From the NCBI RefSeq assembly GCF_004359215.1, contig NC_090620.1, positions 4,065,846 to 4,129,845 on the forward strand: a stretch of 64,000 bases of DNA. Direction: 5' to 3'. This document shows, piece by piece, positions 10,278 to 22,245 of the stretch. This DNA comes from Bremia lactucae. Lineage: Eukaryota; Oomycota; Peronosporomycetes; Peronosporales; Peronosporaceae. The notes beneath the pieces are model-generated. The model saw only the letters and a list, made by a program, of their open reading frames with translations. It was not told where the DNA came from and did not search any database. A program made the translations under genes and the position numbers. The stretch's first letter is position 1, and each line of letters starts with the position of its first letter.

Positions 10278-10999
10278 AGTCGATCATAGAGGGTCTCGCA
10301 GTAGTTGCGCAACCACTGCTCGAGTTAGTTGGGGAGGATACTTTCCCAGGTTAAATAAGAATATGGGTGCCATAAAACGTGATGGAAGAAGTCCTCAGTA
10401 CTCTACAGGAAGAAGTCTTGGGCACCTTTGAATACAAGTTCCAATGTAGAAAGCGAGGTAAATGTAGAAAGTGAGGCACTGAAGGTCTAAGTAAACAATA
10501 ATTAAGTGTTGGCTCTTACACTTGATCTGATAACGCCTCCGAAATTATTTTTGGAGATAACTCATGTGCCAACGCTCGAATCGAAACAATTTTTGCGTAA
10601 TCTGCGTAGTGGCAAATTCAAGCAGATCTACGTACTTGTCATCTGCGACAAATACATGGCCGATACTCGGTCGGCAATACTTTTACCTGAGAACGAATGG
10701 GCTCTCAAACGCTCATCCATGAACGAAAGTGTCATCGATGGGAAGACTTGGAAAGAAGGTTTTTCGTCCCAATCCTGCGAGTCATGAAGACTAATCATTT
10801 ATATGAAGATTTCAGGATGTGTTCCCTGATTCGGTACCGTGAGAGTTGCCTAAGGATAAAGGCACTCGATACGAGATCAACCTGATACCAGATTCGAAAT
10901 AATGTATCATGAAGTAGTAGTCACTGCCTCGAGAACACGTATTATCGACCGACAAGTTCTTTGCCGGTCACTTAGCAGCGAGCCATGTGAGGTAATTAA

Positions 11000-11720
11000 C
11001 CTCCTCACAAAGCTCTCCGACCTTCTGTCTGTGTAAAGCAACAGGAGGATGGCGCATTGAGCACGCGCTCAATAAGTTGAACGCTGCAGCGATACCGGCT
11101 CAAACGCCGGTACCACGAAAAAAAAGACGTTATTATGAATGGTATGTCAAATAGTTCTATCTAATCGTCAATGGATTTGATTGATGGATTCTATCGAATC
11201 CTCATGCGTGATCAGGATATCCCGTTCACAGCAGTAAGTACCCCAATCGGAATGCTATGGGAGTGGCTAGCTTACCACAGGGGCTTAGGAATGCCCCTGC
11301 GTCATTTAACAGATGTGGAACCAATCTTTTAAGATCAATGCGGGATTTCGCACCGAGTTATTTGGATGACGTCTTCGTTCATAGCAGAGCCATGAACGGA
11401 AAGTAGGACGTTAAAGTACATCGTACTCACATCCTTAAGATTCTACACTTCTTCTAAGCATAAATTAAATGCAAATCTTATGAAGTGTATATTCGCTCCA
11501 AGCAACACACCACTTCTTGAGTACATCGCGGGTAAACACGGTGTAAGCCCTGATTCGGAAAATATCAAGGCAATCACCCACTGGCCTACGCCAGTCGATT
11601 GAAAGGAACTTCAAAAGTTCCTCTGCTATGTGGCGTACTTACACAAGTACTCTCACAGTTATGCCGAAATAATAGTACATCTTCGTCTTTGTTGAAGACA
11701 AATTTTAAGTGGTCATAGAT
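11000..11720 (+). pseudogene. Reverse transcriptase, element C1
   Basis: The N-terminal RT (about 11020-11130) is heavily mutated. A frame at about 11280-11390 reads LPQGLRNAPASFNRC and then SYLDDVFVHSRAM, with an intact Tyr-Leu-Asp-Asp box at 11359-11370. Stops interrupt before and after. The 29299 copy carries the identical domain at about 30021-30741. Confidence 0.75.
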
Positions 11721-11759
11721 CGTTGTTTGTCAGCGTTCCTTTTAGGGTATCAAGCAAAG

Positions 11760-12180
11760 CTTGATGCAATCGCCATGCGGACCAAGACAGACCATCCATG
11801 TGGTCTGAAACGCCAGCGATTTTGCAATCGGCTGTGCGTTGATGCGATATGACACAGACGGCGCAAAGCGCGTCTTCGCGACAGCTTCAACCAGCCGAAC
11901 GCAATAACCGGCTGCATGACAAGGAACTCCTTGACATGAAATATGTACTGGCTCTCCACAGAAAACTTGAGCTTTGTGAAGAAAGACAACCATCTCGCCA
12001 TTATTTGCAAGACGTGTGGAGTGTTAAGAGCCGTGCGTAAAAACTTGTAATCCGTACAAACAATAGCTGGTCTATGTCCCAATAGATATACCCTTAACTT
12101 TATAAGTCAGGATGATTTAATGTCATCGCTGATGCCCTTCCTCGTCGACCCGATTTCGAGCCGGCTGCGCAAATCAACAG
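11760..12180 (+). pseudogene. RNase H remnant, element C1
   Basis: Short frames keep HDKELLDMKYVLALH (about 11915-11960) and, after frameshifts, VIADALPRRPDFEPA (about 12123-12168). These correspond to the Glu and final Asp motifs of the Gypsy RNase H. Confidence 0.65.
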
Positions 12181-12399
12181 TGAGCATAAGGCAACTGTTA
12201 AAATAATAGGTAATCTGTCGTCAACATTACTTGACAACTCAAGAAGAAATTTATAAGAGATAATCAAGAAGATAAGGCTCTTGAAGGGTTGATGGGTTAC
12301 CTTAAAAATCCATCGCAACAACCTTGAAAGGATCGTCGAAATTGTTTCGATCCTCAACGGATCGATACTCAACACGCAATCGGTTACTGTACAGCCATT

Positions 12400-13640
12400 G
12401 CTGGCGACACCATCCCCACCCATAATGACTTGCGCTGACCCATCATGTATGAGTGCCACGATGCACCAAAAGTGGTTACGTATTTGTGGACTTCGTCTTC
12501 GGGCGTCCCGAGGACGATTACAAGAATAATGGCACTCTTTTATTGATCGTTTTAGCAAGATGGTCTATCTTGCTGCAGTCCCGGAGTCGATCCCAGCCAA
12601 AGGCTGTGCTCAAGTCTTCGTTGACACGATATTTCAACCCCATGGCTTACCCCATGAACTAGTCTCAGATCGAAACCCCAGATTCACGGCAGAATTTTGG
12701 CAAACTAAGTTTTACTCACTTAGAACACAGAACTAAACGTCAGCTTCTGACTTGAAATAGATGGTCAAAAAGAACGTGCTAATCGTACCCTCGAAGAAAT
12801 ACTTCGCAGAAACGGCCATTCTTTTACGGGTTAGAGCGAGTTCTTGCTTATTGTAGAATTTGCTATAAACAATTCAGTGCATGCTTCTACAAAGCACACA
12901 ACGTTAATCGTGGCGCTTACGTCATCCGCGTATACCCACCTTGTTTGAGAGTGACTCTTATTCAAGAGGGGAGGGACTCGCTCGAGCCGAGAAAATTCTA
13001 GTTCTTGCTCATCCCGCATAAGCAAAGGTCAATGCGAAGGATACCAATGTTGATTTATTAAACCTTACAGGGGACAAACTTAGTAATAACAATAATGCTA
13101 TTACTGACTTTGATAACGATGCTTAAAGACTCAGCATCGAAAAAAATAAAAATAGTGAGAACAATATTGCTCTCACTAATAAGGAAATGACATCTCCGCA
13201 GTGCGCACCGGTCGCACTGAAGACAAAAACAATACCAAGTCAGCAGGTGATTACCTGTTGGCTGGAAAAGCAGTGGTTTGTTTCGTACAGGATTCTCGCT
13301 GATGCGGTGGACCGACAGAAATGGAACTCAGAAAAAAATGGAAGTGCAAACATACTTTCATTTAATGATAGTGACCTAGTCTTACTGTCTACGGTAAACC
13401 TACAAAAACCACCCCCGGTGAACCCTAAAATATACTAAAGTATGTAGTGACCAAGGAGAGCAGTAATAAATGACTAGTTCAGGTTTTTGGCCCGTCTCGC
13501 ACAACATCACTAAGGCAATTCGTAAACGATCGAGCTGCCTCGTAATATGCGTACACATCCTACGTTTACTGTCGAGCGTCTCCTCTCGCATCATCAGTAC
13601 GAGGCTTTTTTTCGATTCTGGATTACACCGGAAGGATCTA
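12400..13640 (+). pseudogene. Integrase, element C1
   Basis: The core keeps HGLPHELVSDRNPRFTAEFW (about 12643-12705), the second-Asp region. DGQKERANRTLEE-like sequence follows near 12760, and the C-terminal part reads IELPRNMRTHPTFTVERLL near 13530. Multiple stops separate them. Confidence 0.75.
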
Positions 13641-13649
13641 AGACATCCG

Positions 13650-14960
13650 TCAAAGCCTTATGGATCGGAGCCAAAGCCTTATAGTCTTGAAACAGAGTCT
13701 GATCTCATGAGCCAGACGATCCACTCTTACCTCCAGCGAAGATATTTTCTGACGAGCTGCCACCAGCGCGTTTTGAAGGGACTGATGTGTCCTATCATTC
13801 ACCAGTTGAACAGTAGCATCCTGCGCACAATTTTCCAACCGGTCACGAGAAACATTATCAACCGTCACCGATAATTCGCGGCGACGGGATCGCTCGTGAT
13901 CAATAGCCTCCCTCAAATAGTGAAAGGTGCGATCCAATCACGATGTTGATTTCGGTTTGTGAAACGAGGCGAAACCGATCCCCCTTCCAAATCCATTGTC
14001 GGATTCGAGTGGAGAGAAGCGTTTGCTTGTTGAAAGCTTTTCGAACCACCGTGAGGTAAAGGTGGTTCAAAGGAGTTATCTTGTTCGTTGGCGAGGGTAT
14101 CCACCATCGCATATAGTTGGGAAACCTCGTTCTCAACTGATGTTGGACGTTACGTATCTCGTCTTGCAGTACGACGAGACCCATCCTCCTCGACAGCAGG
14201 TCCATCGGAGAGAGAGCCTTCCCGCGCTCGTAAAAGGTTTGAAGGTTCTAAATCCCTTCGCGCATCTCACAAGAAATGAACGTCCTCCAATGAGAATCTT
14301 TAAGGTTTTATGTCTCTTAGGGGCATGACCAGCACCCTTAGATCGGCATGGACATGAGTCTCCCCACGAGAGGCAAGGTAACCGTGCCTCTCAAGACAAA
14401 CGGTGCAGCTTGTAGCGTGCAGCGACTACGGTCCGTTTTTCAAACCGTTCACAAAAAGCATCCATTTTGTTAAGCCATTTCCGAGGCTATACTTTGCACG
14501 TTCTGTGCGAATGCTTCTAAAGATTGGAACAAAGGAGTTACATCCTTTGCCCGCTTACGGGTGTACCACCGATGCCAGAAAATGTCATTGATAAAGAATT
14601 TCGTTTCATCCTCACCAGGCTTGTAAAGCCTGGATAAGTCGAACAACGGGATATGGTATGACCGTTGGTCATACCAGACCAACGAGTTAGGTTGTTCTTA
14701 GAGGGCAACCAAGGCTTTTTTCGGGAGCAAGTCGCAAGACATTACTGTCCTTCCCCCGTTGGCTCATGTTCCGGTTAACGCTAACATGGCTCTCGGTGTT
14801 ATCCTTACAATCACTCCGCTTTTTCTGGCGATGCATACTGACACCACCAGTAGCAATCATACTAAGAAGTGACCTTTACGATCACTTCGTTCTGATGATG
14901 CATACTGACATCACCAGAGTTGTCGTCGTTCACGGAGTCATCACACGATGACTCCAACCA
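13650..14960 (-). pseudogene. Antisense reading frames of element C1 (degenerate, homology uncertain)
   Basis: Opposite to pol, frames include an acidic stretch with DDSVNDDNSGDVSM (about 14940-14900), a piece with YHIPLFDLSRLYKPGEDETK (14682-14470), a piece ENEVSQLYAMVDTLANEQDN (about 14120-14060) and a coil-forming piece with LREAIDHERSRRRELSVTVD (13937-13650). Order and character resemble the antisense ORFs of families A and D, but motif similarity is weak. Part of it lies opposite the chromodomain, so one of the two readings may be only a shadow there. Confidence 0.4.
14017..14196 (+). pseudogene. Chromodomain, element C1
   Basis: Reads RLLVESFSNHREVKVVQRSY, then LVRWRGYPPSH, then SQLMLDVTYLVLQYDETHPP. 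These are the aromatic and Trp-x-Gly-Tyr features of a chromodomain as found at the integrase C-terminus of chromoviruses. The Trp normally after PPSH is displaced by a frameshift. In chromoviruses this domain directs integration to particular chromatin. Confidence 0.75.
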
Positions 14961-15267
14961 AAAGGGTCTTCAAAGCGTCAAACAACTCTGTCATCACCTC
15001 TTCAGTTGGTACGCGAGAATTCGAAGGTTCACGGACGTGGCTCCGGTTGATTCGGAGGCTTAAACAGTTTCACCGAGTCGGGCGATCACGCCGACTGGCC
15101 CAGTCACCTACAATGGGAGTAGCAGGTGACATTTACCAGTCACCTCAAATTAGAGTAGGAGGTGTGTGTTTTTCCGCAGAAGACGTATTAGCGTCTACTG
15201 AAACATTTGCATTGGCGTGGACACAATCAGAACCGAACTCCACGAAGGGCAATTGGTTGCTTCATTC

Positions 15268-16858
15268 CTTATGAGTTGCTACCGCATGCAATACATCCGC
15301 CACGAACCGATTTGCACGTTCTGTTTGACCATCGCTCTGATCATGATCCGCTGTTGACATGTGGAGCTTGCTACCCAGCGGATCAAACGCATGACGCCAA
15401 AAATCCGACGTAAAACGTGGATCCCGATCCGATACTATGGCTTTGGGCATCCCGTGTAGTCGGTACACATGATCCAGGAACAAGAAAGCTGCCTCCTTGC
15501 CTGTGGTCGTGTTAATACATGGTGCTAAATTAAAGTCCAGACTGGCCGACTTCGAGCATTCCGTTGGAATTGGCAGCGGCTTCAATGGCGCACTGCTGGA
15601 CGGTGCAGGCTTTATACGCTGACACTATTTGCAGGAGCAAATAAAGTTGGTCACCCGTCTATAAAGGAGTGGCCACCAATTTCCTTTGACACTCATATGA
15701 TCATCACTCGATGGTGTGTCTTGGAGCTCGTGAAGTAACTCTAGACAAGATTTCTTAAGATGGACATAGATTCTCAAGGTTTTACAAGGTGACAGCTGGT
15801 GCCGTAATAGTTCATCGCTATAGCTAAACTGACTTAGTTTAGCCTTCAGGTGCGACGGAAGGGTTACTTTTCGTCCACCGAAGTGATCCAACAGCTGGCG
15901 AGAACGTTCGCCCTGACTGTAGCTCTTCTTCATTTTGGAGACCAACGAGCTATTCAAGTGGTAGACCATCATGGCTGCCAACGTTGACGACTCAATTTGT
16001 TCCTTAGCACGAGACACATTTTCCTGGTGTCTTGCCTCGAAGTCTGGTCTGCGCGATAATGCGTCAGCCAAGACATTCAATTTACCCCGATAGCATTCAA
16101 TCTTGAAATGAATTCCGAGAAGAATGTAAGCTATTTTGCCACTCTAAGCGAGAGGTGCGGTGGGTTTATTGCGGTGTGGAGTGATGCGTGATCCGTGTAA
16201 ACTACAAATGGCTCGGTGCCTAAAAGGTACACGCGAAACTTTACAAAAGCATACTGTACTCCTTGTCATGCACACGGTAATTTAATTTCGCGGCTTCCAA
16301 AAGCCGGGACTAATAAGAGATGACGTGGTCAACGCCCTTGTCATCCTTCTGCGTGATCGCGCTGCTAATTGCAAATTGCTTGCATCGCAGACGACGCTGA
16401 AGGGTTTATCCGCTTCTGGCAATGCCAACACCGGTCCCTCTACAGGAGATTGCTTCATTGATGTGAACGCATGTACTTGTTCATTTGATCAAACCCATTA
16501 TGTATCCTTTTTAAGGAGGTCAGACAAGGGCTTAGTCCGCTCCATCTATTTTTTGCTGTACTTATGCAAGTAATTAGAGAGCCCTTGAAATCGGTGCAAA
16601 TCCTTCAAGCGTCGTGGGATTGGCCATTCCCTTACAGCCTTAACATTGCATGGGTCTGCTCGTACACCATGTGTACCTACGATGCAGCCCAGCACGGGTA
16701 TCTCGGGGATCCGTATGATGCACTTTTGCAAGTTGACGTACAATTGGGCATCCTTCAAAGTCTACAACACAGCGTCTAAATGGCGATTGTGCGACTCTAT
16801 TGCGCTCAGCTCGTCCTCGACTCCACTATTCACGAATAATTGTCAAAGTAATGGTGCG
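15268..16858 (-). pseudogene. RT C-terminal half, RNase H and integrase, element A2
   Basis: From right to left: a Tyr-Phe-Asp-Asn box near 16840, PVLGCIVGTHGVRADPCNVK (about 16710-16650), an RNase H region around 16500-16190, NVLADALSRRPDFEARHQ (16078-16030) and integrase with FLFLDHVYRLHGMPKAIVSD (about 15490-15430) and DHDQSDGQTERANRF (about 15350-15305). It parallels A1 375-2060. Stops and frameshifts are present. Confidence 0.8.
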
Positions 16859-17440
16859 CGGATGCCTTCAGAAAGAGCCCGTTCTTTGAGATTCTGCGAG
16901 ATCATCGTGATATGTTCCTAGAAGAAGTGCCGAGCCGCCTACTTGCCTATAGAGGCATCGGACACGAAATAGACCGAGACAGGCGCCAAGTATTGTGTGA
17001 CCAGGCAATGGCCGATGCCGAAAGAACCAGTCAATTAAATCGATGAGTTCTTCGACAAGCGAGCCAAGGTGGGACATGTACGTGAAATCAAATCGCCTCA
17101 CCGCAGCTCGACCTCATGTGAGCGTAAAGCCACAGGTGGATGGCGCGTGGTTCATGCTTACAATAAGCTGAACACGGCGACCATACCGGCGCAAACGCCA
17201 ATCCCGCGGAAAGACGTCTTGTTGAACTGGAAATGGGAAAGCTAACTATCTTGTCCGCGTTTGATTTAAAGGATGGCTGCTATCACGTACTCATGAGAGG
17301 GTCTGATGTAGCCAAAACAGCTGTAAGCACCCCCGGCGGTATGCTTTGGGAGTGGCTTGTGATGCCCAAATGTTTGAAAAACGCACTAGCAACATTCAAC
17401 AGAGTGGTGGCTTACGTAATGCGTCAGCACCGTGCCTACC
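16859..17440 (+). pseudogene. RT N-terminal half, element A2, inverted
   Basis: A plus-strand frame includes MGKLTILSAFDLKDGCYHVL (from 17233) and WLVMPKCLKNALATFNRVV, ending MRQHRAY just before sequence that no longer matches A1. It matches A1 from base 1 to about 370 and ends exactly where the minus-strand half begins in A1 terms (the residue before the Tyr-Phe-Asp-Asp box). Confidence 0.8.
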
Positions 17441-17584
17441 CAGCCTTGAGCAGCAAATCATTTCTTGTCCGTTTCCAGGACGCTCTACTCCTTTCCAACC
17501 GCACCATGCTCTAGGCACTGTGCCGGTTTATGCGACGCTTGACTCCGTGTCAGCTCGCCGTCTACTGCCACAGACTTGAGCGCT

Positions 17585-18769
17585 ATAGACCAGCAAGGTT
17601 GAGGTCCAAAATTTCGAGATTATGCTACCCATTTGTTCCACAACTCTGAACTTAGGGGTAGCTTCAGAGTCCGCGTCGGTAGGGCATCCCGCCCGTACGA
17701 GGTTCCTGCATTTCCCGACCCCTCAGTGGTCGATGCAGAACTCATGCGTCTCGCACACTGGTTCTTGCCATCACCCTTTGGGAAGGGAGTCCTCTTGCTG
17801 GGTATCTTTGCCCCAGCAGGGACCCTGGCATAGCAGCGAGCCATCATATGGCCGCGTTTTTTTGCCGCATATATAGCCGATGACGTCTGCATTGCCCAAA
17901 TCCATGGGAGTGGCAACTGATCTCTCGGCTAACGGCTTATACCAAGCTATCGCCAAGGCACTGTTGTAGGATTGCTTCTTAACTAAGGCAATCTATATTG
18001 CGTATTCCATCGTCGACGGCACCTTTCTGAAAAGAGCCTCTCGCGATGGGCCATCCCGAAGTCCGCTCATAACTTAATGTGCTCCGGAACCGGACCTAAG
18101 CTAATGGACGCCGACAGCGAGCACATCTCTTGCAGATACTCTTGCAGAGATCGCTTCGCCTGTCGCGCTCTAAAAAAGCGCGCCTGAGCAACACTTCGTT
18201 GTTCAGCGACTGATACATGGCGTGAATCTTTGTCTTAAAGAACGCCTACGTAGGGAACGCCTTTCTGTCCGCCATTAGTGCCGAGTAAGCTTACTCTGAG
18301 ACCTTACCGCGCAGATCCGACATGGCGTACGACACCTTCCGGCTGTCGTTCACGATTAGCTGCGCGACACCGCATTGCTCCACGGCTAAAAGCCAGTGGA
18401 CAATCGTTTGCGCTGCAGTTCCATCGAACTTGGGCGGGTCGATCCGAATGGGCTCGGCTGATGCGGCCGGGCAGAGAGCATCTCAACAGTCGTGTTGAGA
18501 GCCTCGCTCCGAGCCTGCTCATGCCTCAGCTCATCCTGAGTCTCAGTGACGGACTCCGCCGCAGCATGGCCCTGTGCATCGGACGCCGCCCTCCGCTGTC
18601 CGAGCGCGAATGCCTCAAACTGCTCCGACTGAGCAACATGTTGCTCAGGAGGACTACCCAGGAGCCTGGCCAGGGCTTGATCACCAAGGCCTTACGCCAT
18701 AAGCCCTGCCACCTCTCGATGATGTTCGGAGAGGTAGGGGAAATGAGTCCAATTGATGTTGAGGCTCAT
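17585..18769 (-). pseudogene. gag of element A2
   Basis: Starts at an ATG at 18769 with MSLNINWTHFPYLSE. It parallels the better preserved gag at 57435-58594, including the RGHMMARCYARVPAGAKIPS stretch after the zinc knuckle. The first knuckle Cys is lost (GYICGK instead of CYKCGK), and a frameshift falls within the knuckle. Confidence 0.75.
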
Positions 18770-18825
18770 CCTCACGTACACACACAGAGATGCAGGTCGT
18801 GGGAAGGATTTCAAGTGTTACCAAA

Positions 18826-19082
18826 TGTAGGCGGGCACGTCATAATGCGGCCACGCTCTACTTAGACACACACCCTAGCACAGCGAGGAAGCGGCTAGAC
18901 CGTGTTCTCTTGCGTGCAGTGAGAGTGTTGTGGTGGTCCCCTAAGCGACCTCACCCAACGAACTTAATACCTTCGGAAAAGTGTCTTCACGCACTTAAAG
19001 TGACACGTAAACTGTCACTGGACAAGGAATTTAGTTTATATAGCTCCTCGCCGGATGTCGGATTGGACTCAACTCTGGGACG
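18826..19082 (-). repeat. A-type LTR, inverted counterpart of 9721-9977
   Basis: Reverse complement of the 9721-9977 block, nearly base for base, ending with TGTAGGCGGGCACG on the plus strand. Upstream of A2 gag on the minus strand, so it is that element's 5' LTR. The right boundary is uncertain. Confidence 0.6.
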
Positions 19083-19499
19083 GAGCAGATAAAGGTTGCG
19101 AAACCTGTGAAGCTTGGGAACATAGAATATCCGGTTAATTGTCTCAGTGAAGACGCGAAACGTCAGTAGCGTCACAACGTGATACGAGCAAGCAGTTGCA
19201 TATGGTGTGAATGGGGACATCGAGAGGATATTAGTCTTATGGCTACTAGCTCGTTACATGCTCTCTTAAAGCTAGACGAATAGTCTGTTGATGAGTTCGA
19301 CCGAGCCTTGAAAGCTAATGACTTATCCGAGATGGTGGTCATGAAACTATATTTTGAGTTTAACTCATCCTCGATTTTGGACAAAGATTACCTGGAGGAC
19401 AAAAGCGGCACTCAGCATGCGGAGTGGATAATTGATTATTAAAGATTCCACGGACCCATTCTTTTCCTTAGTTAAGAGAGTTTAAGATGTGATGTGTAC

Positions 19500-20350
19500 C
19501 AAACCACCATCTGTTTTACCTCCGATTAGGGGGGTCCGTGAAGTTGACTTGGTTCCTGGACCGAATACTGAGTTACTCGACAGTGGCCTTTACCAAAGGA
19601 ACAGTGTGACGTCACTGACAATTTCTTCCGTGCTTAGCAGGAGGCTGGAATGGTACGAGAGAGCAAATCTCTCCATTTGACACCGACATTTTGTGTCAAA
19701 AAGCGAAATGGTAAATGGCGCATTGTACATGCTTATAATAAGCATGCTTCCACTATATTAGCACAAACCCCCATTTCTAGAAAGGATGTCCCGCAGAAAG
19801 ATATGATGGAATGTACATTGTACAGTGCGCTTGACTTAGTCGACAGTTATTACCAACTGCTCATGCGAGCTAGCGATACCTCGCTTACAACGATTAGCAC
19901 CCCATGTGGTATACTGTGGATGCGGCTGGCTATGCCACAAGGGCTTTCCAATGCTCTGGATACTTTTAATCGTCTTGTGACGCAACTGTTTCGTTTTCAT
20001 CGAGGTTATGCAATACTTATTTTGATAATTTTTGTCCAAAGTCGTGCGGAGCAGGGCTGGTATAATGTGGAAAACCATTTAGACCATTTGCGAGCAGTGC
20101 TTGAGTGCATGCGCACAAAAACATAGTACGCCAATGCATCTAAATGCATTTTTGGCGCAGAAGAAATTCCTTTCTTAGCCTTAGAGCGGATCTCGCTAAG
20201 GTGAAAGCCATAGTAGTTTGGCCGGTTCCTAAAAACCAAAAGGATTTGCGTAAGTGGTTGGGTCTCGCCAATTATTTACACAAATATAGCGAATATTACG
20301 CTGATATGGCTAGGCCATTATCTAATCTCCTTCAAAAGGATACAGAATGG
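19500..20350 (+). pseudogene. Reverse transcriptase, element D2
   Basis: Reads PPSVLPPIRGVREVDLVPG, then TPTFCVKKRNGKWRIVHAYN, LYSALDLVDSYYQLLMRASD, WMRLAMPQGLSNALDTFNRL and a box Tyr-Phe-Asp-Asn at 20018-20029. The second catalytic Asp is Asn. The frame shifts just before this box. The stretch ADLAKVKAIVVWPVPKNQKD leads into the connection domain. Confidence 0.85.
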
Positions 20351-20379
20351 TGCAGGACTAGCGCCGAAAAAATGCTTTT

Positions 20380-20830
20380 CGAGCAGTTAAGGATAGTCTT
20401 ATCCATGCCCCGATTCTGGCACTGCCAAACCCAAATTGGCCTTTCAGTGTCGTCTGTGGCGCATCAGATTTTGTCATTGGCAGTGCTCTGTTACAAACAG
20501 ATGTTGTTGGGCATGAACGTGTTATTGGGTTCGAGTCTTAACAGCTTAAAGCTGCGGAAAAGAACTATCCAGTTCATTGCAAAGAGTTACTTGCTATGAA
20601 GTTTGCTCTCGTCAAATTCAGAGTTCATCTGCTCGGCTCTAAGCCGTTTGTGACTTATACAGATCACGCGTCGTTACGCACGGCGACTAAGTCGCCCCAT
20701 CTCTCACAGAGAATGGCCAGATGGCTATTCTTTTTTGCGAAATACAACTTCGAGGTGAAGTATAAACCCGGCAAGCATAATGCTTTGGCCGATGCGTTAT
20801 CACGCAGGCCGGATTATGAGTTTTCTCATT
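20380..20830 (+). pseudogene. RNase H, element D2
   Basis: Keeps CKELLAMKFALVKFRVHLLG, VTYTDHASLRTATKSPHLSQ and KYKPGKHNALADALSRRPDY, so the Glu, second Asp and final Asp motifs are present. The first Asp region is frameshifted near 20440. Confidence 0.8.
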
Positions 20831-20934
20831 TAACGACTATCTCGTCGCCTATTCCTCAATTAATCCGTTCAGCTTACGCCAAGGATAAACAGTGTGTAGC
20901 TCTGCTACGAGCTTCAAAGGAACTCGGATTTGAA

Positions 20935-22175
20935 TATTAAATTTCCGGCACGTTTGCGTGCAAGGTTACATCGATTTTCTATCGATAACAACCTGTTGCT
21001 TTATTGCACAGACATCACGGACCCTCCGCGTGTCGTTGTACCTCATGATGAGGATTTGAAGTACCGAATCCTCTATGAGACACACAATACTGTCCTTGAT
21101 GGTAGAGAAAAGACCTACGGCTATATAAGCCAGAGTTATTGGTGGCCCAAACTTTATAAATGGGTCAGCACATATGTTCGCACATGCGTAACGTGCCAAC
21201 AGGTTTAACCCTCGGCGCATGCTGCTGCGCCACTGGCGAGTCTTTTCGTCCCCATAGGTTGCTGGGAGTCCATTAGTACGGATTTTGCTTTCGGTCTACC
21301 GAAAGATTCAGCCGGTAACTCCGGTATAGTGGTCTTTTTTGACCGTTTGAGCAAAATGGCTCACTTAGCAGCCGTGTCGGATTTCATTGATGGAGAGGGT
21401 ACAGCTAAGCTGTTTATTGATCGCGTGTTTGGACAACATGGTTTGCCAGTGGCAATTGTCTCTAATTGGGACCCCCGTTGCACGGGTAAATTCTGGAAAT
21501 CTATTTCCGAGTGCTTGGCACCAGATTGGATATGTCCACTGCGGATCATCCGCAGATCGATGGTCAAACTAAACGAGTCAATTGCGTCATTGAAGACGTT
21601 TACGTAGCGTGTGTGCTCAGACACCAAAGCGCTAGAGCTAAATGCTCCCAGTGGTGGAGTTTGCGTTAAATAACGCTGTACATGCCTCTACAGGCTATAC
21701 TCCGTTCTATATAAACGGTCTTACCCACCCACGCGTTCCATTTACGATACCACTGCGTGGTTCAGGGCTTGGTAGGGGAGAATTGGCCTATAGGCTTGCT
21801 GATATCAGCCCTGTTACCGTTCGGAAACAAGTAAGCGAGTTTCTCTCGACGCGAACTAGTGTCTTAAGACATGTAAGGAATACGATGGCGGGTAGCCAAG
21901 ACAAACAAAAAGAACAAACAGATGCCAAAGGCAGAAGCTGTATTAATTCTTATATGGTTGGAGACCGAGTTTTACTAAACGCTTAGAAACTACCTACCAA
22001 CTTGGTTTCCGCGGTCTTCAAGACCAAATTGCGCCCGCGCTTTATTGGACATTTACGGTCGTGGCCAAGAAGAGCCTAGCTTATACGCTAAACCTTCCCA
22101 GCAAGATGCGTACACACCCAGTGTTTTACGCTGGCTTGCTTAAGCCATATCGGGACCCTTCCCACGTGGACTTAA
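20935..22175 (+). pseudogene. Integrase, element D2
   Basis: The zinc-binding His-His-Cys-Cys region ends YVRTCVTCQQV (about 21175-21207). The core shows FFDRLSKMAHLAAVSDFIDG and HGLPVAIVSNWDPR, where the usual Ser-Asp-Arg-Asp is Ser-Asn-Trp-Asp, so the second catalytic Asp is lost. The C-terminus reads LPSKMRTHPVFYAGLLKPYR at 22090-22150. No chromodomain follows. Confidence 0.8.
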
Positions 22176-22245
22176 GAGGCGCTTGCGCCGAGACAGGCGG
22201 TCGTGCCGCAAATTGTTGCATCCTCACCAGGATACCCCACTGGCC

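Larger units (their letters stand above)
10278..15267 (+). mobile_element. Gypsy chromodomain element C1 (internal part)
   Basis: Holds pre-RT sequence, RT, RNase H, integrase, a chromodomain and antisense reading frames, all interrupted. At 15268 it joins family A integrase sequence in the opposite direction. The 5' part (LTR, gag, protease) is beyond the gap but is present in copy C2. Confidence 0.8.
10278..15348 (+). repeat. 5071-bp near-identical direct repeat, copy 1
   Basis: Matches 29299-34369 at a constant offset of 19021 with no length change. I noticed one substitution (T at 14891, C at 33912). Copy 1 begins exactly at the right edge of the first gap; copy 2 ends exactly at the left edge of the second. 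Confidence 0.95.
15268..19082 (-). mobile_element. Gypsy element A2 with an internal inversion
   Basis: Reading leftward: A-type LTR part (19082-18826), gag (18769-17585), an RT N-terminal half that is flipped to the plus strand (16859-17440), then RT C-terminal half, RNase H and integrase on the minus strand (16858-15268). Order is correct for one minus-strand element except that one block is inverted in place. Confidence 0.7.

Noticed and set aside
14948..15274. A plus-strand ORF beginning MTPTKRVF, similar in start to the antisense ORFs
   Set aside because: It is on the pol strand, lies beside a short palindrome that puts ATGACTCC on both strands, and shows no other shared motif.
18278..18865. 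A 195-codon plus-strand ORF
   Set aside because: It lies opposite the A2 gag, whose homologue at 57435-58594 has the zinc knuckle; the plus frame is a shadow.
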